Of a stretch of DNA of 17,454 nt, positions 13,702 to 17,454 are shown one piece after another (the first letter of the stretch is position 1; each line of letters starts with the position of its first letter). The stretch is from Lachnospiraceae bacterium UBA2864 (lineage in GTDB: Bacteria; Bacillota; Clostridia; Lachnospirales; Lachnospiraceae): positions 4,234-21,687 of the forward strand of contig DEFA01000039.1 of NCBI GenBank assembly GCA_002350525.1. The letters are read 5' to 3'. The position numbers and the translations under genes were made by a program. Below the pieces are notes generated by a model. The model ran no database searches. It worked only from the letters and a program-made list of their open reading frames with translations, and had not been told where the DNA came from.

Positions 13702-14721
13702 TTATCGGTTGCTGACCTCAATAAACTTCTCAAGTGTCTCCGTAGCCTTACCTGATGCGATTATATCCTTTGCAAGTTCTATACCGTCCTTCATGGACTC
13801 AGCCTTGCCGCCGATATAAAGAGCCGCACCTGCGTTGAGAAGCGTTGCATTTCTCTTGGCACCTGTCTCGGCACCGCTCAGAATCCTTCTTGTGATCTCG
13901 GCATTCTCTGCAGGAGCACCTCCCACAAGGTCTGACTTCTGACAGAACTCCATACCGAAATCTTCTGGTGTGATGACTCTTGTCTTATACCATCCGTCCT
14001 TGATCTCGCAGATCGTAGTAGGTGAACTGAGGGATATCTCATCGAGCTTATCCTGTCCGTATACTACCATTCCGCGCTTAACTCCGAGATCCGCAAGAAC
14101 CTGTGCAAGCGGCTCTACAAGATACTCATCATATACACCGAGAAGCATCTGAGATGGCTTTCCCGGATTGGTAAGCGGTCCGAGGATGTTAAATACTGTT
14201 CTGAATCCCAGTTCCTTACGGATAGGTCCGACATACTTCATGGATGTGTGATACTTCTGTGCGAAGAAGAAACACATACCAACTTCCTTAAGGAGTTCCA
14301 CGCATTTCTCGGGATCCTGCTGGATATTTACTCCCAGTGCTTCGAGGCAGTCAGCTGTTCCGCACTTGGATGAAGCTGCTCTGTTACCATGCTTTGCAAC
14401 TTTCATACCGCCTGCTGCTGCGATAAGTGCCGAAGTTGTTGATATATTGAAGGACTGAGCGTTGTCTCCGCCCGTTCCGACTATCTCGAAGATTTCCATA
14501 CCCGTATTAACAGGGATGGCATGATCTCTCATGGCTGCCGCACATCCGGCTATCTCGTCCTTGGTCTCAGCTTTGGCACTCTTGGTTGAAAGAGCAGACA
14601 GGAATGCCGCGTTCTGTGTCGGTGTCGTCTCACCGCTCATGATCTCATTCATTACGGTATAAGCCTCATCGTAGGTGAGATCCTGCTTGTTTACGATTTT
14701 CTCAATTGCTTCCTTTATCAT
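13702..14721 (-). CDS. trpD: Anthranilate phosphoribosyltransferase (first TrpD)
   Basis: A 339-residue enzyme that transfers the phosphoribosyl group of PRPP to anthranilate. Canonical motifs are GTGGDNAQSFNIST (82-95) for PRPP and metal, KHGNR (110-114), the anthranilate-contacting Arg in GPIRKELG (R168), and FNILGPLTNP. AGGAGGT is 9 nt before the ATG. A 51-base gap separates it from trpG, so the amidotransferase is not fused here as it is in enterobacteria. It is the likely main enzyme of the pathway, in contrast to the divergent copy at 9281-10309. Confidence 0.97.
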   Translation of the reverse strand: MIKEAIEKIVNKQDLTYDEAYTVMNEIMSGETTPTQNAAFLSALSTKSAKAETKDEIAGCAAAMRDHAIPVNTGMEIFEIVGTGGDNAQSFNISTTSALIAAAGGMKVAKHGNRAASSKCGTADCLEALGVNIQQDPEKCVELLKEVGMCFFFAQKYHTSMKYVGPIRKELGFRTVFNILGPLTNPGKPSQMLLGVYDEYLVEPLAQVLADLGVKRGMVVYGQDKLDEISLSSPTTICEIKDGWYKTRVITPEDFGMEFCQKSDLVGGAPAENAEITRRILSGAETGAKRNATLLNAGAALYIGGKAESMKDGIELAKDIIASGKATETLEKFIEVSNR

Positions 14722-14772
14722 CTTAATGTACCTCCTTGATAAAGATAAATCGTTGTTGTCGGCCGTGAATCT

Positions 14773-15414
14773 TTAAGCCGCCAGAAAGTTCTTAAGTATT
14801 GTCACTCCTTCCGGAGTAAGTATAGATTCCGGATGGAACTGCAGTCCGTAAACCGGATAGGTTTTATGTTTAACAGCCATTATCTCATCGTCGTCATCCG
14901 AAGTTGCGATCACCTTGAGGCAATCAGGAATGGTTTCTTCTTTAGCAGCCAGGGAGTGATATCTTGCAACCGCCAGTTTTCTGCCTGAGCCTGCAACTCC
15001 GGCTTCTGCTGTTCCTACGCCTGAGCTCGAATCAGTCCCTGCTTCAGATATCTCACCTATTCCCTCGAAGATTTTCTCACTCTCATCTATAGTACACACT
15101 GACTGCTTACCGTGCATAAGTCTCTTCGCATAGGTTACCGTAGCTCCGTATACTTCGCATATAGCCTGATGTCCGAGACATACTCCGAGGATAGGGAACT
15201 TACCTCCCAATTCTCTTACCACATCCTCACATACTCCCGCATCACTCGGCTTTCCCGGCCCCGGTGACAGGATTATGTGAGAGGGCGCGAGCTCCTCAAT
15301 CTCACTTACTGTAAGCTCATCATTTCTTATTACCTTGATATCGGGATTGATACCGCCGATAAGCTGATAGAGGTTATATGAAAAACTGTCGTAATTATCT
15401 ATTAATAAAATCAT
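14773..15414 (-). CDS. trpG: Anthranilate synthase, glutamine amidotransferase component
   Basis: A 213-residue class I amidotransferase that supplies ammonia to TrpE. It starts MILLIDNYDSFSYNL, with the oxyanion motif SPGPGKP (50-56), nucleophile C79 in GVCLGHQ, and H194 and E196 in QFHPES. The usual length is about 190. The excess is a low-complexity insertion at about residues 122-145, rich in Gly, Ala, Ser and Glu, just before the conserved VARYHSL. It is in frame and lies on a surface loop in related structures. It follows trpE by 20 bases with GGGGAGG upstream. In many bacteria such a subunit also serves PabB; no pabB is present in this window. Confidence 0.96.
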   Translation of the reverse strand: MILLIDNYDSFSYNLYQLIGGINPDIKVIRNDELTVSEIEELAPSHIILSPGPGKPSDAGVCEDVVRELGGKFPILGVCLGHQAICEVYGATVTYAKRLMHGKQSVCTIDESEKIFEGIGEISEAGTDSSSGVGTAEAGVAGSGRKLAVARYHSLAAKEETIPDCLKVIATSDDDDEIMAVKHKTYPVYGLQFHPESILTPEGVTILKNFLAA

Positions 15415-15434
15415 CTCTCTGCCTCCCCTCTATC

Positions 15435-16898
15435 CTACTCATCTAATCCTGTGCTGTCTTTGATGGCATTTATAACTGCCTTCGCTTTATTGATACACTC
15501 TGTATGTTCCTTCTTAGGTACGGAATCTGCTACGATTCCGGCGCCGCTTCTTACAAATACACGTCCGTTCTTCTTATAGGCGATCCTGATAGCTATACAG
15601 GTATCCATGTTGCCTGTGAAGTCTATATATCCGATGGCTCCTCCGTAGATACCGCGCTTACAATTCTCCAGCTCATCGATCAGCTGGCAGGCTCTTATCT
15701 TAGGAGCTCCCGAAAGAGTTCCCGCAGGAAGCACTGCTTCTATCGCATCGAGAGCATCCTTATCCTCTCTTATCACGCCTCTTACCGTGGAACCTATATG
15801 CATGATGTGTGAGAACTTCAGCACATCCATATATCTCTCAACTTCAACCGTTCCGAACTTACTGACTCTTCCGAGGTCGTTACGTCCGAGATCCACAAGC
15901 ATGTTGTGCTCGGCCTTCTCCTTCTCATCTGCAAGAAGCTCCTTAACCAACGCTTCGTCCTCTTCAGGGTTCGCTCCTCTCGGTCTGGAACCCGCAAGCG
16001 GAAATGTATGAAGGACTCCGTTCTCAAGCTTTACAAGTGTCTCCGGAGATGCACCTGCAACTTCCACATCCGTTCCCGAGAAGTAGAACATATAAGGCGA
16101 AGGATTGATGGTCCTGAGGGCCCTGTATGTATTAAGAAGACTTCCTTCAAAAGGAGCCGACAGTCTGTTGGATAATACTATCTGGAAGATATCTCCCTCG
16201 AAGATATAATGCTTACCCTTCTCAACCATTTCACAGTATTGCTCTTCATTAAATATCGGTTCGAAATCCCCAAGGATACGTCCCGGCTTCTCTTCTGCCT
16301 TCTTACCACTTCGAAGAAGCTCTGCGATTCTTTCCAGTTCACACGCGGCTCTGTTATATTCCGTATCTATATCGGTCAGCTTTACATTTGCTATAAGAAC
16401 TATCTTCTGACGGACATTGTCGAATGCGATGACCTTGTCGAAAAGCATGAGGTCAACATCTTTAAACTCGTTCTCGTCCACTATATCCTTCTTAAGGATA
16501 GGCTCGCTGTACTTAAGATAATCGTAGGAGAAATAACCTACGAGTCCTCCCGTAAATGGCGGAAGGTATCCGAACTTCGGGCTCTTATACTTATCAAGAA
16601 TCTGTCTTAAGTACTCTGTCGGATTATCTGTCTGAAATGTTATGTCTCCGGCCTTCATCTCTCCGTTCTGGCAGCTTATCTCGAGTTTCGGGTCAAAGCC
16701 GAGAAATGTATATCTTCCCCATGTATCACTCTCCTGTGCCGATTCGAGCATGTAAGTGTGAGTTGATATATTCTTCAGAATTCTCAGGGCTTCGATCGGT
16801 GTTATAAAATCCGAATAAATCTCTGTACTTACCGGCGCAACGGTGTACTTAGCCGTATCAATAGTCTTCAGTTCCTCGCGTGTTGGTCTTATATCCAT
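15435..16898 (-). CDS. trpE: Anthranilate synthase component I
   Basis: A 487-residue enzyme that turns chorismate plus ammonia into anthranilate, the first step of tryptophan synthesis. The N-terminal regulatory lobe carries the tryptophan-binding motif MLESA (50-54), and NPSPYMF (265-271) completes the feedback site, so inhibition by tryptophan is expected. The catalytic part has AGASPE (281-286), PLAGSRPRG (300-308), the EKAEHNMLVDLGRND stretch (327-341), GTLSGAPK (393-400), GGAIGY and RSGAGIVADSVP with E465. This marks it as TrpE rather than PabB. It is the first gene after the T-box leader; AGGAGG lies 6 nt before the ATG. Confidence 0.97.
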   Translation of the reverse strand: MDIRPTREELKTIDTAKYTVAPVSTEIYSDFITPIEALRILKNISTHTYMLESAQESDTWGRYTFLGFDPKLEISCQNGEMKAGDITFQTDNPTEYLRQILDKYKSPKFGYLPPFTGGLVGYFSYDYLKYSEPILKKDIVDENEFKDVDLMLFDKVIAFDNVRQKIVLIANVKLTDIDTEYNRAACELERIAELLRSGKKAEEKPGRILGDFEPIFNEEQYCEMVEKGKHYIFEGDIFQIVLSNRLSAPFEGSLLNTYRALRTINPSPYMFYFSGTDVEVAGASPETLVKLENGVLHTFPLAGSRPRGANPEEDEALVKELLADEKEKAEHNMLVDLGRNDLGRVSKFGTVEVERYMDVLKFSHIMHIGSTVRGVIREDKDALDAIEAVLPAGTLSGAPKIRACQLIDELENCKRGIYGGAIGYIDFTGNMDTCIAIRIAYKKNGRVFVRSGAGIVADSVPKKEHTECINKAKAVINAIKDSTGLDE

Positions 16899-16946
16899 AA
16901 CTACCTCCTATAAACCATCACATGCGCCGTTTTGCCGGATCTTGGA

Positions 16947-16975
16947 CATCGTGCAGGAAAACCGCCTGCACGATG
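16947..16975 (-). other. Second hairpin in the trpE leader
   Basis: CATCGTGCAGG (16947-16957) and CCTGCACGATG (16965-16975) form a perfect 11 bp inverted repeat with a 7-base loop, between the T-box terminator and trpE. No T-run follows, so it is not an intrinsic terminator. It could stabilise a processed mRNA end, mark a transcription pause, or be an unrelated inserted repeat. Confidence 0.6.
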
Positions 16976-16999
16976 ATGCGGGCTCGCCAAAGTCCCTAA

Positions 17000-17290
17000 T
17001 ACAAGAAAAACCTGTCTCAGCAATCAAACTAATCTGATTGCTGGGACAGGTTGAAATTCTAATCTACCTGCGGTGCCACCCGGCTTGGTGTGTTCTCACA
17101 CCCACTTAGCGCAAACCATCATTTGCCGAACTTTTGTAACGGAGGTTCTTACTCCGTCTCCCATACTTTGAAAAAACAGTTCTGGTCGCCCTCAGAAGTC
17201 CATTCAACAAAACACTTAACATCGCAATCTCACCACCTGCGACTCTCTGTAAGGAAGGAGGTTCTGCCTACTTACTCTTCATCTACGGTT
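17000..17290 (-). ncRNA. T-box riboswitch, tryptophan-specific
   Basis: The 5' leader of the trp operon binds uncharged tRNA-Trp and then allows transcription of trpE onward. On the minus strand it has the GATGAAGAGTAAG opening of stem I, the AGAGAGTCG distal stem I motif, and the specifier codon TGG (17200-17202) in the setting GAATGGAC. The T-box sequence GGGTGGCACCGCAGG lies at 17067-17081. The base after TGG in the bulge is C, which pairs with the G discriminator base expected for tRNA-Trp. The antiterminator pairs GGG and GCAGG with CCTGTCCC (17043-17050), which is also the 5' arm of the terminator, so the two states exclude each other. Confidence 0.95.
17003..17052 (-). terminator. T-box terminator
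   Basis: On the minus strand the arms 17035-17052 (starting AACCTGTCCCAG) and 17009-17026 (ending GACAGGTT) pair over 18 positions with one C-A mismatch and an 8-base loop, followed by TTTTTCTT. The mismatched C is one of the three Cs needed to pair with GGG in the antiterminator, which explains why it is kept. Forms when tryptophan and charged tRNA-Trp are abundant. Confidence 0.95.
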
Positions 17291-17302
17291 TAACTAGGTA
17301 TA

Positions 17303-17332
17303 AAAATACCACCGCAACGATATGTATGTCAA
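17303..17332 (-). promoter_or_regulatory. Probable trp operon promoter
   Basis: TTGACA (17327-17332) is a perfect -35 on the minus strand. The best -10 is TATTTT (17303-17308) with an 18-base spacer. The start would be near 17296, just before the first conserved bases of the T-box. The -10 is weak, so its exact place is uncertain. Confidence 0.65.
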
Positions 17333-17373
17333 TATTTTTTTCTGTAAGTTCTTTACTGTGTCATAGCCACATC

Positions 17374-17454
17374 TTACTCAAGATGACCCTTTGCCTTGAT
17401 CACATCGATAACCTGATCAACGTACTTCTCGCACTGCTCATCGGTTTCAGCCTC
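17374..17454 (-). CDS. Unidentified protein, C-terminal fragment (runs off the right edge)
   Basis: The last 26 codons and TAA stop (17374-17376) of a minus-strand gene cut by the window edge. The visible tail ends in VIDVIKAKGHLE and is charged and helical in character. It is too short to place in a family. It is oriented toward the trp operon, about 40 bases upstream of the trp promoter; I see no clear terminator in between. Confidence 0.55.
   Translation of the reverse strand, partial: EAETDEQCEKYVDQVIDVIKAKGHLE

Noticed and set aside
16903..16945. Small trp leader peptide before trpE
   Set aside because: The only short frame (13 codons, starting at the ATG within the hairpin) has no Trp codon and no ribosome binding site; the T-box already explains regulation.

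Overview
The window looks like the chromosome of an anaerobic, low-to-mid GC Clostridia member, most like Lachnospiraceae. The reasons are strong AGGAGG-type ribosome binding sites, a tryptophan T-box leader, an Fe-S type Rrf2 regulator and the style of the Trp and Car proteins. The exact genus cannot be fixed from the sequence. Nearly everything is on the minus strand; the Rrf2 regulator gene is the one clear plus-strand gene.

Region 1 (1-2440) is a sulfur-assimilation unit. A GC-rich O-acetylhomoserine sulfhydrylase gene (metY type) reads leftward. It lies between two diverged copies of a hairpin repeat. Upstream of it are a perfect-consensus sigma-A promoter overlapped by a 7+7 bp inverted repeat, a 35-codon ORF containing Cys and Met, and a terminator hairpin with a competing antiterminator helix. 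This looks like a leader-peptide attenuator. The divergent gene encodes an Rrf2 regulator with three Cys, the likely repressor. A 16 bp perfect hairpin separates it from the convergent carB.

Region 2 (2474-7064) is carAB (carbamoyl-phosphate synthase). It has its own promoter and a terminator-like hairpin in the leader.

Region 3 (7065-17340) is a long tryptophan operon, read right to left: T-box leader (specifier UGG), trpE, trpG, trpD, trpC, trpF fused to a GNAT acetyltransferase, trpB, then a second and divergent trpD-trpC-trpF set, then trpA. The first D-C-F set carries the usual family motifs. The second set keeps most catalytic residues but changes several substrate-binding positions: in TrpD2 the PRPP loop is one residue shorter and the anthranilate-contact Arg position is Glu; in TrpC2 the catalytic Glu is Asp; in TrpF2 two phosphate-binding loops are unlike the norm. 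It could be a laterally acquired redundant set, or a paralogous branch acting on a different aromatic amine. This duplicated module, the TrpF-GNAT fusion with a 33 bp minisatellite linker, and the metY leader are the most notable items.

The window ends at the right edge inside the C-terminus of an unidentified minus-strand gene.
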